This document shows positions 1-8,347 of a DNA stretch of 64,000 bases, piece after piece (positions within the stretch are counted from its first letter, which is position 1; each line of letters starts with the position of its first letter). Source of the stretch: an uncultured Faecalibacterium sp. (lineage in GTDB: Bacteria; Bacillota; Clostridia; Oscillospirales; Ruminococcaceae); NCBI GenBank assembly GCA_937907025.1, contig CALESJ010000004.1, forward strand, positions 1 to 64,000, written 5' to 3'. A program made the position numbers and the translations under genes. The notes under the pieces were generated by a model. It saw only the letters and a program-made list of their open reading frames with translations. It had not been told where the DNA came from and made no database searches.

Positions 1-28
1 TTGCAAGCAGGTAAACACAGGTTATTCC

Positions 29-175
29 TTAATATCCTTTTGTTTGGGAAACTCCGGTTTCCCATTTACTGACAGCCCGGTTGGTCACCCCGATGCGGTC
101 GGCCAACTGCTGCTGCGTCAGTCCCTGGGAACGGCGCAGGGCAGCAATCAGGGCTCCCACACGTTTGGCATCCAT
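29..175 (-). pseudogene. Truncated XRE-family helix-turn-helix regulator remnant
   Basis: A 48-codon frame starts at an ATG with a good ribosome-binding site (GGGGAGGATAAC just upstream). It encodes a recognisable Cro/XRE helix-turn-helix: the segment GLTQQQLADRIGVTNRAVSK followed by WETG is the classic recognition-helix region. In full-length family members WETG is followed by a Pro-Asp-Ile-Ser-Leu-Leu type helix and usually a longer tail. Here the frame runs into VSQTKGY and stops, so the domain lacks its last helix. It is either a decayed gene or a real microprotein. It lies downstream of the cobalamin operon on the same strand, beyond a hairpin. The sequence upstream of position 29 is too short to tell whether a frameshift restores the rest. 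Confidence 0.55.
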
Positions 176-295
176 GTTATCCTCCCCTTCCGTGTTGGGT
201 CTATCATACATCCGGCGGTGACGATTTGCAAGGAACGTCCGGTTGAAGAAATCCACGGCCCGTGGACTTGCGTGACAGCGTTCTTTTTGTGCAGT

Positions 296-345
296 AAAGC
301 GACCGGCACCCCGTACAGCCTGTGTACAAAGTGCCGGTCGTTCTC
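296..345 (-). terminator. Hairpin at the end of the cobalamin operon
   Basis: A 10-bp inverted repeat (CGACCGGCAC at 300-309 with GTGCCGGTCG at 331-340) lies immediately after the cbiC stop. The U-tract on the minus strand is weak (CTTTACTG). On the plus strand it is strong (TTCTCTTTTT). It may therefore work in both directions or stabilise the 3' end of the long minus-strand mRNA. Confidence 0.55.
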
Positions 346-348
346 TTT

Positions 349-1026
349 TTATTGCCAGCCCCGCCGGGCAGGGTCAATGGTATCCAGCGCGGTATACAGC
401 AGCGCATTGCAGATGGCCGCCGCCACGTTGCTGCCTCCCTTGCGCCCCATGGCAGCAATGGCAGGCACACCGGCAGTTTCGCAAACCTGCATCAGCCGCT
501 GTTTGCTTTCCACCACGTTCACAAATCCCACCGGGACCCCCACCACCAAAGCAGGGCGCAGGCCTTTCTCAATGAGGTCAGCGATTTCCAGCAGGGCCGT
601 GGGGGCATTGCCCACCGCCAGCAACGCCCCGGGCATGGTTTTTGCAGCGTGGCGCATGGCCGCCACTGCCCGGGTGGTACCGTTTTGGCGGGCCTGTTCG
701 GCCACCGCCTCCTCCGCCATAAAGCAATGTACCTGGGTGCCCAGTTTTGTCAGACTGGGCTTGCTGATGCCCGCTTTGGCCATATTGGTATCGGTCACGA
801 TGGGCACGCCACGCCGCAGCGCCTGCACGCCCCGGGCCACCGCCTCCGTGGTAAAACGCAGGGTATCGGCATACTCAAAGTCCGCAGTGGTGTGGATGAC
901 CCGCTTGACCACCGCCTGTGTTTCCGGCGGCAGAACGATGCCGCGCTCTTTCAGCTCGGATTCAATGATGAACATACTGGTGCGCTCAATGTCCGCCGGC
1001 AGATGATGTTTGAGTTCGGTGCTCAA
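349..1026 (-). CDS. cbiC: Cobalt-precorrin-8 methylmutase CbiC
   Basis: This enzyme moves the C11 methyl of cobalt-precorrin-8 to C12, giving cobyrinate. The protein is about 225 residues, normal for CbiC/CobH. The conserved histidine lies in VIHTTADFEYADTL near residue 45, and the C-terminal part carries the expected VGVPVGFVNVVESK and GRKGGSNVAAAICNALL motifs. No ATG fits. A TTG at 1026 gives the right N-terminus, sits 7 nt after GGGAG, and overlaps the cobA stop as TTGA, the same coupling seen elsewhere in this operon. It is the last gene of the 22-gene operon, although its reaction falls just before CbiA, so gene order does not follow pathway order. Confidence 0.93.
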   Translation of the reverse strand: MSTELKHHLPADIERTSMFIIESELKERGIVLPPETQAVVKRVIHTTADFEYADTLRFTTEAVARGVQALRRGVPIVTDTNMAKAGISKPSLTKLGTQVHCFMAEEAVAEQARQNGTTRAVAAMRHAAKTMPGALLAVGNAPTALLEIADLIEKGLRPALVVGVPVGFVNVVESKQRLMQVCETAGVPAIAAMGRKGGSNVAAAICNALLYTALDTIDPARRGWQ

Positions 1027-1535
1027 TACTCCACTCCCTTTCTGGCAGTGATGCCCTGCTGGTACGGATGCTTGTGGCAGCGCATTTCGGTGGAATAGTC
1101 GGCGGCCTGCTGCATCCACTCGGCCGGGTCACGGCCTGTGAGGACCACTTCCTGCCCTTCCGGGCGTTCCAGCACGGCACGGCGCAGCAAGTCTTCGTCC
1201 ACCATACCCAGGCGGCAGGCAGCGCAGGCTTCATCCAGCACCAGCAGATCGCAGGGCGTTTCCAGCGCCTGGGTCAAGAGTGCATTGTGCCGGGCGCGGA
1301 CGGTCCTGCGTTCTTCCGGGGTCATCTGTGAAAAGAATCCGGTGCCTGCCTGGCCGGAATACACCGCGGCTCCCAGGCAGCGCAGCGGCTCCAGCTCGCT
1401 GCTCTGTCCGTCTTTCAGGAACTGCACCACGGTAACGGTGCCGCCGCTGCCCAGCATGCGCAGAGCCAGCCCGAAAGCCGCCGTGGTCTTGCCTTTTCCA
1501 TCGCCCCAGTACAGGTGGACGAGTCCTTTATTCAT
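1023..1535 (-). CDS. cobA: Corrinoid adenosyltransferase (CobA/CobO/BtuR family)
   Basis: It transfers the 5'-deoxyadenosyl group from ATP to Co(I) corrinoids, creating the Co-C bond of coenzyme B12. At 170 residues it matches BtuR/CobO. The P-loop GDGKGKTTAA is near residues 11-20, and VLDEACAACRLGMV matches the family's conserved acidic region. A longer upstream frame exists, but the ATG at 1535 has GGAGG nine bases before it and begins with the family-typical MNKGLVHLYWGDGKGKT, so I chose it. It overlaps the end of cbiP by 8 nt and its stop overlaps the TTG of cbiC. The cysteine pair in ACAAC is a local feature of unknown importance. Confidence 0.93.
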   Translation of the reverse strand: MNKGLVHLYWGDGKGKTTAAFGLALRMLGSGGTVTVVQFLKDGQSSELEPLRCLGAAVYSGQAGTGFFSQMTPEERRTVRARHNALLTQALETPCDLLVLDEACAACRLGMVDEDLLRRAVLERPEGQEVVLTGRDPAEWMQQAADYSTEMRCHKHPYQQGITARKGVEY

Positions 1536-3009
1536 GGTTGTATTCCTCCATTGCATGATAGATGGCATCCATATCCAGCGCCGCACGCACACCGGCTGCC
1601 AGGCGGTCATACTGCTGCTCTTTGTAAGCAGCACGATCTGTGGTGGGAACAAAATCGATGGAAAGTCCCTTGCGCTGCAGCAGCCAGGCCGCCAGAGAAT
1701 CGGTCAGGCTGCCGGTGTCAAACAGGCCGTGCAGATAGGTACCGAACACATTCTCCTGCACGGCACCGTCCTCGGCCCCGGTGTGCAGATGGCAGAAAGG
1801 CTTTCCCCCGCTGCGCCGGGTGCGGCCCATGTGAATCTCGTACCCGTCCAGCTGTGCCCCCTGAAAAGGTTTGGCCAGAACTTCGGCCCGCATACGGGTC
1901 CGGGTCTTTTGGGAGGTGAACACCGTATCGCAGGGCAAAAGGCCAAAGCCCGCCACGGTACCGGCGCATTCCACACCTTCCGGGTCGCTGATAGTACGGC
2001 CCAGCATCTGGTACCCGCCACAGACGCCCAGAACCGGAGTTTTGGCTGCCGCCAGTTTGAGGATGGCCGCTTCCAGACCGCTGCTGCGCAGCCAAAGCAG
2101 GTCCTGTACCGTACTTTTGGTACCAGGGAGGATCACCAGGTCCGGGGCTCCCAGCTGTGCCGGGTCGGCCACATAGCGCACGCCCAGGGCGGGATGGCTT
2201 TCCAGCGGTGCAAAATCGGTAAAGTTGGAAATACGGGGTAGGCGGATGATGGCAATATCCACCGGACGTTCGGCCCGGGTATGGGAAAGGCGCGGGGCCA
2301 GGCTGTCCTCATCGTCGATATCCCAGTGCCCGTAAGGCACCACCCCCAGCACCGGCACACCCGTCTTGTCCCGCAGCATCTGCAGGCCCGGTTCCAGCAG
2401 GCTCACGTCCCCGCGGAACTTGTTGATGACAGTCCCGACCACGCGGGCCCGCTCTTCCGGTTCCAGCAAGGCCACGGTGCCGTACAGCTGGGCAAACACC
2501 CCGCCGCGGTCAATATCCCCCACCAGCAGGACCGGGGCGTTGACCATGGCCGCCAGCCCCATATTGACGATGTCGTCGGATCTCAGGTTGATTTCCGCCG
2601 GGCTGCCTGCTCCCTCAATGACGATGACATCGTTTTCCGCCGCCAGGCTCTGGTACGCCTGCAGGATATCGGGGATCAGGGTCTTTTTCATGGCAAAATA
2701 ATCCCGGGCCGCATACTGCCCCCGCACCCGCCCGTTGACGATGAGCTGACTGCCCGTATCGCTGGACGGCTTGAGCAGGATGGGATTCATACGCACATCC
2801 GGTTCCCGCCCGGCGGCTTCTGCCTGGGCCACCTGGGCGCGGCCCATTTCCAGGCCGTCCCGGGTGATGTAGCTGTTGAGCGCCATGTTCTGGCTCTTGA
2901 AAGGTGCCACCTTCAGCCCGTCCTGGCGGAAAATCCGGCACAGAGCCGTGACCAGCAGGCTTTTGCCCGCGCCGGACATGGTCCCCTGTACCATAATGCA
3001 CTTTGCCAT
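1528..3009 (-). CDS. cbiP: Adenosylcobyric acid synthase (glutamine-hydrolysing) CbiP/CobQ
   Basis: It amidates four side chains (b, d, e, g) of adenosylcobyrinate a,c-diamide, using ATP and glutamine. At 493 residues it is typical. The N-terminal dethiobiotin-synthase-like NTPase domain starts VQGTMSGAGKS, with PFKSQNMALNSY following. The C-terminal class-I glutaminase domain has the nucleophile Cys near residue 330 in GVCGGYQMLG and a His in GTYLHGLFDTG. The ATG at 3009 directly abuts the TGA of cobD. It is followed by cobA with an 8-nt overlap. Confidence 0.96.
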   Translation of the reverse strand: MAKCIMVQGTMSGAGKSLLVTALCRIFRQDGLKVAPFKSQNMALNSYITRDGLEMGRAQVAQAEAAGREPDVRMNPILLKPSSDTGSQLIVNGRVRGQYAARDYFAMKKTLIPDILQAYQSLAAENDVIVIEGAGSPAEINLRSDDIVNMGLAAMVNAPVLLVGDIDRGGVFAQLYGTVALLEPEERARVVGTVINKFRGDVSLLEPGLQMLRDKTGVPVLGVVPYGHWDIDDEDSLAPRLSHTRAERPVDIAIIRLPRISNFTDFAPLESHPALGVRYVADPAQLGAPDLVILPGTKSTVQDLLWLRSSGLEAAILKLAAAKTPVLGVCGGYQMLGRTISDPEGVECAGTVAGFGLLPCDTVFTSQKTRTRMRAEVLAKPFQGAQLDGYEIHMGRTRRSGGKPFCHLHTGAEDGAVQENVFGTYLHGLFDTGSLTDSLAAWLLQRKGLSIDFVPTTDRAAYKEQQYDRLAAGVRAALDMDAIYHAMEEYNHE

Positions 3010-4065
3010 TCAGAGCACCTCTTTCATTGCCTGTAAAAAGGCATCGTTTTCGGCGCCGCTGCGCACGGCGCAGCGATACCAACCGGGGCCAAGGCCCGCA
3101 TAATTGGAGCAGTCCCGCAGCAGAACGCCTTTTTTCCGCAGCGCCGGCACCAGGTCCTTTCGACCGTGATAGAACAGCAGATAGTTGGCCTGCCCCGGCA
3201 CAACCCGGCACCCCAGCGCGGTCAAACCGGCTATCATGCGCGGCCGCTGGGCGGAAATCAGCGCATGAAGGGTACGGCTGTATTCGGTTTCCTGCAAGGC
3301 AGCCAGCCCTGCCGCCTGGGCCAGCCCCGAAACCGCCCAGGGCTGCCCCGCGGCGCGCAGGCGTTCCAGCAATGCCGTATTGCTGCTCAGAACATACCCC
3401 AAGCGCACCCCCGCCATGGCATACCATTTGGTGAAGGCCTTGAAAATCAGCAGGTTGGGATAATCAGGCAGGCAGCCTTCCAGCGTATGGGCAGCAGGGT
3501 CGTCCAGAAATTCGTTGAAGCATTCATCCACGGCCAGCATGGTCCCGTTGGCCGCGCAGGCATCCAGAATTTCACGCAGCAAGGCCGGGTCAGTGGTGCG
3601 GCCGGTGGGATTGTCAGGCTCACACAGCAGGATCAGGTCAGTTTCCGGCGTGATGGCATCCAGAAACTTCCGGTCCAGAGCGAAATCTGTTTCCGGGTGC
3701 AGGGTATATTCCACCCCCCGGCAGTCCACACTGCGCAGCGCAGCGGCGTACTCCGCAAAGGTCGGGGCCGTCAGCAGTGCATGACGGGGCCTTTCGGCCA
3801 GGGCCAGCCGCCAGATCAGGTCGGCGGCGCCGTTGCCGCACAGCACCCAATCGGCCGGAATCTTCCGGCTGCGGGCAATGGCGGCACGCAACTCCCGGCA
3901 CAGTGGGTCGGGGTAACGGTCCTGTTTTTCGGCAGCTTCGACGATAGCCTTGCGCACGCCGTCCGGCAGACCCAGCGGGCTGATGTTGGCCGAAAAATCC
4001 AGCGGCATGGTCCCGTATTCGGCCGCAAAACCGGCCCAGTCGCCGCCGTGTATGAGTTGTGGCAT
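3010..4065 (-). CDS. cobD: L-threonine-O-3-phosphate decarboxylase CobD (PLP-dependent)
   Basis: This is a fold-type I PLP enzyme of the histidinol-phosphate aminotransferase family, 351 residues long. Visible motifs are FSANISPLG at the N-terminus, CEPDNPTGR near 148-156, the PLP aspartate in AVDECFNEF, and the Schiff-base lysine near K213 in KAFTKWYAMAGVRLGY. Its position between cbiB and cbiP argues for CobD, which makes (R)-1-amino-2-propanol phosphate, the linker that CbiB attaches to cobyric acid. Histidinol-phosphate aminotransferase would be the alternative by sequence alone. No PduX-type threonine kinase is seen nearby. Confidence 0.9.
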   Translation of the reverse strand: MPQLIHGGDWAGFAAEYGTMPLDFSANISPLGLPDGVRKAIVEAAEKQDRYPDPLCRELRAAIARSRKIPADWVLCGNGAADLIWRLALAERPRHALLTAPTFAEYAAALRSVDCRGVEYTLHPETDFALDRKFLDAITPETDLILLCEPDNPTGRTTDPALLREILDACAANGTMLAVDECFNEFLDDPAAHTLEGCLPDYPNLLIFKAFTKWYAMAGVRLGYVLSSNTALLERLRAAGQPWAVSGLAQAAGLAALQETEYSRTLHALISAQRPRMIAGLTALGCRVVPGQANYLLFYHGRKDLVPALRKKGVLLRDCSNYAGLGPGWYRCAVRSGAENDAFLQAMKEVL

Positions 4066-4088
4066 AAAAATTCCTTTCCTTGGCTGCT

Positions 4089-5054
4089 TTACATCAGAAC
4101 AACCAGCGCGGCGCGCACCGCCAGCCCCACAGCCAAAGCCAGAACACTGGCCGCATACAGCATGCGGTTGGCACGCAGAATATCCCGGGGTTCCACCGGG
4201 CGCAGCGGGTCCCCGATGGTGGGTTTGGCATACAGTTTGCCGAAGTAATAGGCCGGGCCTGCCAGCTGCACCCCCAGCGCTCCCGCGCAGGCGGATTCGG
4301 TCTGGGCACTGTTGGGGCTGGCATGGCAGCGGCGGTCCCGCCGCCAGATCTTCCAGGCACCTTTTACATCATGGCCGGTAATTGCGGCTGCGGCGATCCA
4401 GAACAGTGCCGCCAGCCGGGCGGGCAGATATCCGGCCACATCGTCCAAGTGTGCCGCCGCACGTCCGAAATAGAGATACCGGTCGTTTTTGTAGCCCACC
4501 ATGCTGTCCATGGTATTGATGGCCTTATAGCACAGGGCCAGAGGCGCCCCGCCGATGAGCATATACAGAAGCGGTGCCATCACGCCGTCAGAGAAATTTT
4601 CGGCCACCGTTTCCACGGCAGCCTTGGTCACGCCCTCGGCGGTCAGGGCCTGTGTGTCCCGCCCCACAATGCGGGATACGGCCTGCCGGGCATGGGGCAG
4701 AGTGTCCCGGGTCAGTTTTTCATAGACGTTGCGGCTCTCTTTGGCAAGTCCCCGCACGGCCAGCGCCTGCCAGCACCAGAAGGTCTGTACGGCAAAGCCC
4801 AGCACCGGATGGATGGCCGCAGCCCCCAGGCAGACGGCGCCGGTCAGCACCAGCGTGCCCAGGGGCAGCACCACAGCCAGAACGCTGCCCGCAGCCAACT
4901 GCCCGCCGGGAGTACCGGGAAACAAACGGCGCAGCCGTGGTTCTAGAGCCGTGATGGCTTTGCCCATAAAAACCACCGGGTGGGGCATCCAGGCCGGGTC
5001 CGCCAGCAGCAGGTCCAGCAGGAATCCGCAGAGAATGGCAGCGCAGACCATCAT
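4089..5054 (-). CDS. cbiB: Adenosylcobinamide-phosphate synthase CbiB
   Basis: This integral-membrane enzyme joins the aminopropanol phosphate arm to adenosylcobyric acid. It has about 321 residues and several hydrophobic segments. Family motifs include DLLLADPAWMPHPVVFMG at the N-terminus, the AVETVAENFSDGVMAPLLY segment, and INTMDSMVGYKNDRYLYFG. Two adjacent ATGs (5054 and 5051) occur. The first overlaps the upstream phosphatase stop as ATGA and follows GAGG at suitable spacing. The next gene, cobD, makes its co-substrate. Confidence 0.94.
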   Translation of the reverse strand: MMVCAAILCGFLLDLLLADPAWMPHPVVFMGKAITALEPRLRRLFPGTPGGQLAAGSVLAVVLPLGTLVLTGAVCLGAAAIHPVLGFAVQTFWCWQALAVRGLAKESRNVYEKLTRDTLPHARQAVSRIVGRDTQALTAEGVTKAAVETVAENFSDGVMAPLLYMLIGGAPLALCYKAINTMDSMVGYKNDRYLYFGRAAAHLDDVAGYLPARLAALFWIAAAAITGHDVKGAWKIWRRDRRCHASPNSAQTESACAGALGVQLAGPAYYFGKLYAKPTIGDPLRPVEPRDILRANRMLYAASVLALAVGLAVRAALVVLM

Positions 5055-5650
5055 ACGGAAGCCTCTTTCGTGTACTGTACTGTTTTGATCAGATGCAGGA
5101 TGTGCTGCTTTTCCCAGTCGCAGGCGTCCAGCAGATAGCCGCCCGCATTGGGGGCGCACCACTGGTAGTATTCCTTATGGGGCACGGCGTATCGTTCCAT
5201 CACCGACATCTGGGTGCCGCCGTGGGCCACAATGACCATCACTTCCCGCCCCTGGGCCAGACATTCGTCCACCAGTTTGGAGAACGCCGCACAGGTACGG
5301 TCACAGAATTCATCCTTGCGTTCCCCATCCGGGCAGGTGGTTTCGCAGTTGGCTTTCACCCAGGCCAGGTAGTCGGGGTCGTGTTCCATTTCCTTGTAAT
5401 TGCGGCCTTCAAAGCTGCCGAAGCACATTTCCCGCAAATCCTTCACCTGCACCTGTTTTGCCTCCGGAAACAGAACCGACGCCGTCTGGCGGGCCCGGGT
5501 CAGAGGGCTGACATAGACAAGGTCGGTTGTAAAATCCGCCTTGCGCAGCATGGCCAGACCCTCAGGAGAGAGCGGGATATCCCGCTGTCCCTGGTAGCGC
5601 TTTTCGGTATTATAGATGGTCAGACCATGGCGCAACAGATAAATTTTCAT
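5051..5650 (-). CDS. cobC: Histidine phosphatase family protein, probable alpha-ribazole phosphatase (CobC-like)
   Basis: This is a 199-residue phosphoglycerate-mutase-like phosphatase. The catalytic LRHG motif is at residues 6-9 (MKIYLLRHG). The second arginine is in SPLTRARQT, and the second histidine in VIVAHGGTQM. In a B12 operon the expected job is dephosphorylation of alpha-ribazole 5'-phosphate or of adenosylcobalamin 5'-phosphate. The family is promiscuous, so the assignment rests on context. The ATG at 5650 overlaps the stop of the preceding short cobU-like gene as ATGA, with AAGGAG ten bases upstream. Confidence 0.8.
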   Translation of the reverse strand: MKIYLLRHGLTIYNTEKRYQGQRDIPLSPEGLAMLRKADFTTDLVYVSPLTRARQTASVLFPEAKQVQVKDLREMCFGSFEGRNYKEMEHDPDYLAWVKANCETTCPDGERKDEFCDRTCAAFSKLVDECLAQGREVMVIVAHGGTQMSVMERYAVPHKEYYQWCAPNAGGYLLDACDWEKQHILHLIKTVQYTKEASV

Positions 5651-5985
5651 TCGGGAAGAACTCCTTTCAACACAAGCGGCAAACCGCAGAAAACACGCAC
5701 CACCGTATCGGCACGGGATGCCAGCATACATCCCAGCCGCCCCGCCGCTTCCCGCGCGGCACGCTGGGCCGGGTCGGTAGGCACTACCCCGCCGCCCACT
5801 TCGGTGACGGTGATGATCTCATATTGACGGGCCAGACGATCAGCCAGAGCGGGTAAATCCCCGCAGTCCGCCGCCAGCGCCTGGGCATCGGTACACACAC
5901 GGGCCGAAAACGTTGCCGCATCCGGCCAGAGCGTGCGGGCAAACTCGGTTTTGCCGGAAAACAAAGGGCCGGTAATCAGAATCAC
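5647..5985 (-). CDS. Short second CobU-like protein (partial adenosylcobinamide kinase/guanylyltransferase homologue)
   Basis: A frame of about 112 residues lies between cobS and the phosphatase gene. It has a CobU-type P-loop (ITGPLFSGKTEFA) and the CobU C-terminal signature: TEVGGGVVPTDPAQR, then a GRLG...LASRADTVVRV region, ending CGLPLVLKG. The middle of the protein, including the His-containing RHxxxR region where CobU is guanylylated, is missing. Family members are usually about 170-185 residues. I chose a GTG at 5985 because it overlaps the cobS stop as GTGA. An ATG at 6006 would add seven residues. Both termini look selected, so this is probably a working small paralogue, not a decayed copy. 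Its function is unproven. Confidence 0.7.
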   Translation of the reverse strand: MILITGPLFSGKTEFARTLWPDAATFSARVCTDAQALAADCGDLPALADRLARQYEIITVTEVGGGVVPTDPAQRAAREAAGRLGCMLASRADTVVRVFCGLPLVLKGVLPE

Positions 5986-6752
5986 AGCGCCCACCCCCAA
6001 AGCCATTGTCCGGCGGTCAGCGCCGCCAGCATCCACAGTTCGGCCCGCTGCACAAACCAGCCTGCCAGGTCGCCGCTGATGCCGCCGAACTGCTTTTGCG
6101 CCGTATGGTGGTAATGCCAGAAGACCAGCAGCGCGGCCACCGCGGCCAAAGCACCGCCGCTAATCACCAGCAGAACACACAGCACCACGCACACCACCGT
6201 CAGGATACGGCGCACCCGGTCACGGTCGGCGGTGGTGGCAAACAGATGAGCCAGACCGGTGTTCTTGGCCATGGGAAAACTGGTCACTGCCAGACCGGAC
6301 AAGGCCCGTTCCAATGTAAAGCACAAGCCCATGCAGAAGCAGGCGGCCGGGGTGGGTTCAAGAGCTGCACACAGCCCCAATGTAGCCACAAAGTAGCTGC
6401 ACAGCCGGATGACCGCGAAGGCACCACAGTGCGGGTCGGCCAGAATTTCCTGCTTTTGGGCCGGCTCGGCGCAGCTGGCCAGGGCATCGCAGGTATCGGC
6501 GTACCCGTCCAGATGGATACCGCCTGTGATGAGGACCGGCACCAGGCACAGCCCCGCCGCCCGCAGCAGCACCGGCAGCGCGAAGTACCCGCAAACCCAG
6601 GCCCAGGCATACCAGACAACACCACACACCACCCCGATGAGCGGAAACGCACACATGGCATACCGCATATTGCGTTCATTCCACTGGGGTTGGGGCATGG
6701 GCAGTGCACTGAACATGCCAAAGGCCACCGCAATCGTTTCAAACAGGACCAT
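5982..6752 (-). CDS. cobS: Adenosylcobinamide-GDP ribazoletransferase (cobalamin synthase) CobS
   Basis: This membrane enzyme carries out the last assembly step, joining adenosylcobinamide-GDP to alpha-ribazole (phosphate). It has 256 residues and multiple hydrophobic helices. The hallmark acidic motif GGIHLDGYADTCDAL is near residues 77-91, the GAFAVIRL segment follows, and QFGGISGDLAGWF is near the C-terminus. The ATG at 6752 has AAAGGA ten bases upstream. The start overlaps the end of cobU by 14 nt. Confidence 0.95.
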   Translation of the reverse strand: MVLFETIAVAFGMFSALPMPQPQWNERNMRYAMCAFPLIGVVCGVVWYAWAWVCGYFALPVLLRAAGLCLVPVLITGGIHLDGYADTCDALASCAEPAQKQEILADPHCGAFAVIRLCSYFVATLGLCAALEPTPAACFCMGLCFTLERALSGLAVTSFPMAKNTGLAHLFATTADRDRVRRILTVVCVVLCVLLVISGGALAAVAALLVFWHYHHTAQKQFGGISGDLAGWFVQRAELWMLAALTAGQWLWGWAL

Positions 6753-7275
6753 AACCAGGTTCCTTTCCCTTATAGTACATCGGACAGCCCGCCACTACCT
6801 CGCAGACGTTATCAGCCATAGAGGCCAGACGGCGGTGCAGGTCCGCCAGCAGTTTCAGATACGCCACCGTATCCCCCTCGTAGTCGGTCCCGCCACAGAA
6901 AATCTCGTTGCCCACCACAATGAGGTCGGTGGTCTGCCGGTACAGCTTTTCCAGTCCGTAGGATACCACTTGCAGCGTATCCGGACCGGCACCGCCGGGC
7001 GCGTACCGTTCGTTGGCTGCCAGATTCGTTAGATCTTCCAGCAGGACTGCCCCGGGGGCCGGCAAGCACAGCCCGGCCAGATTCTGCGGGCATTCCAGGG
7101 GCTGAAAGCCCTTTCCCGCCCGCATTTCCCGGTGACGCTCCACCCGGCGGCGGCATTCCTCGTCCCACACCTGCATGGTGGCCAGATAATACCGGGGGCC
7201 GGGGCAGGAAGACAGCAACTGCTCGGCATAGGCGCTTTTGCCGCTGCCTGCACCGCCGATCACAAACGTCAGCAT
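6739..7275 (-). CDS. cobU: Adenosylcobinamide kinase / adenosylcobinamide-phosphate guanylyltransferase CobU (divergent C-terminus)
   Basis: It activates adenosylcobinamide to the GDP form used by CobS. The protein is 178 residues, with P-loop IGGAGSGKSAYAE at residues 6-18 and the guanylylation region RRRVERHREMR, with His near 48. The C-terminal signature is unusual. Where CobU normally reads NEVG-(M)-G-VP, this protein has NEIFCGGTDYEGDT, although it recovers to MADNVCEVVAGCPMYYKG at the end. The missing VP signature is intact in the short second copy at 5647-5985. The start overlaps the cobT end by 7 nt. Confidence 0.88.
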   Translation of the reverse strand: MLTFVIGGAGSGKSAYAEQLLSSCPGPRYYLATMQVWDEECRRRVERHREMRAGKGFQPLECPQNLAGLCLPAPGAVLLEDLTNLAANERYAPGGAGPDTLQVVSYGLEKLYRQTTDLIVVGNEIFCGGTDYEGDTVAYLKLLADLHRRLASMADNVCEVVAGCPMYYKGKEPGYGPV

Positions 7276-8345
7276 GAGGTGCCCCCCTGCGGGGTATAGG
7301 CCTGCATGCCGTAATCGGCAAATGTAGAGCCGTGGTACACAGCCAGGGCCATATCCAGCAGCGGAATGGCCGCCAGGGCACCGGTTCCCTCCCCCAGGTG
7401 CATACCCGCGGTAATGAGCGGCCGTTTGTGCAGGGCGTTCAGCAGCCGTTCGCCGCAGGGCTCGGCGGAGCAGTGGCTGGCAAACACAGCCTTACCGGCG
7501 GCCGGGCACAGGCGCACGGCGCACAGCGCCGCCGCAGATGTGATGACCCCGTCCATCAGGACAGGAACACCGTACAGCGCGCCGCCCAGAAACACCCCGC
7601 ACAGTCCGGCAATGTCCAGACCTCCCACCTTGGAAAGCACATCCAGCCCATCCTCCGGGTTGGGGGTATTGACGGCCAGGGATTTTTGGATGGCCTGAAT
7701 TTTGCGGGTCAGCCCTGCATCCGAAAGACCTGCCCCCCGGCCGGTGACTTCGGCCGGGTCCAGGCCAAGCAGGGCACAGGTCACGGCGGTGGCGGTGGTG
7801 GTATTGCCGATGCCCATCTCCCCTGCAGCCAGCAGCTGGACACCTTGCTCCCGCTGCGCGCGCACCAGGTCGATACCGTTGAGCACCGCCCGGGCCGCCT
7901 GTTCCCGGGTCATGGCCGGGCCACGGGCGATGTTGCCGGTGCCGTTGGCTACCCGGGCGTCCAGCACACCGGGCATCGGCGGCGGATTCAGGATTCCCAT
8001 ATCCACCGGCACCACCGCACAGCGGGCGACTTCAGCCATGCGGCAGGCAGTGCTGTTGCCTGCCGCCAGCTGCCGGGCCACCACGGCAGTGACCTCACTG
8101 CCGGTCTGGCTGACGCCCTCGGCCACCACGCCGTTATCGGCGCAAAGGACCAGCAGCGTCCGGTTCTGCAGGCAGAGGTCCGCATTACCGGTCAGGGCTG
8201 CGATGTCTTCCACCATGGTTTCCAGCAGCCCCAGTCCGCCCAGCGGCTTGGCGCAGGCAGACCAGTGGTCGTGCGCTGACGCCCTCGCTTTTTCATCCGG
8301 CGGGGTGATATTTTTCAAAAGCAATCGAAGGGTTTCTTCTTTCAT
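7269..8345 (-). CDS. cobT: Nicotinate-nucleotide-dimethylbenzimidazole phosphoribosyltransferase CobT
   Basis: It activates the lower-ligand base, making alpha-ribazole 5'-phosphate from nicotinate mononucleotide. It is about 358 residues from this start. Recognisable segments are HWSACAKPLGGLGLLE, VLCADNGVVAEGVSQTG, GEMGIGNTTTATAV and the C-terminal LGEGTGALAAIPLLDMAL. Two ATGs are possible. The one at 8351 overlaps the cbiA stop (ATGA) but is only 3 nt from AAGGA. The one at 8345 has a better spacing, so it is given here. No bluB or anaerobic benzimidazole (bza) gene is in the window, so the base may be imported or made elsewhere. Confidence 0.95.
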   Translation of the reverse strand: MKEETLRLLLKNITPPDEKARASAHDHWSACAKPLGGLGLLETMVEDIAALTGNADLCLQNRTLLVLCADNGVVAEGVSQTGSEVTAVVARQLAAGNSTACRMAEVARCAVVPVDMGILNPPPMPGVLDARVANGTGNIARGPAMTREQAARAVLNGIDLVRAQREQGVQLLAAGEMGIGNTTTATAVTCALLGLDPAEVTGRGAGLSDAGLTRKIQAIQKSLAVNTPNPEDGLDVLSKVGGLDIAGLCGVFLGGALYGVPVLMDGVITSAAALCAVRLCPAAGKAVFASHCSAEPCGERLLNALHKRPLITAGMHLGEGTGALAAIPLLDMALAVYHGSTFADYGMQAYTPQGGTSC

Positions 8346-8347
8346 CT

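Noticed and set aside
3010..4065. Histidinol-phosphate aminotransferase HisC
   Set aside because: The fold fits, but its place between cbiB and cbiP, with no histidine genes nearby, favours CobD.
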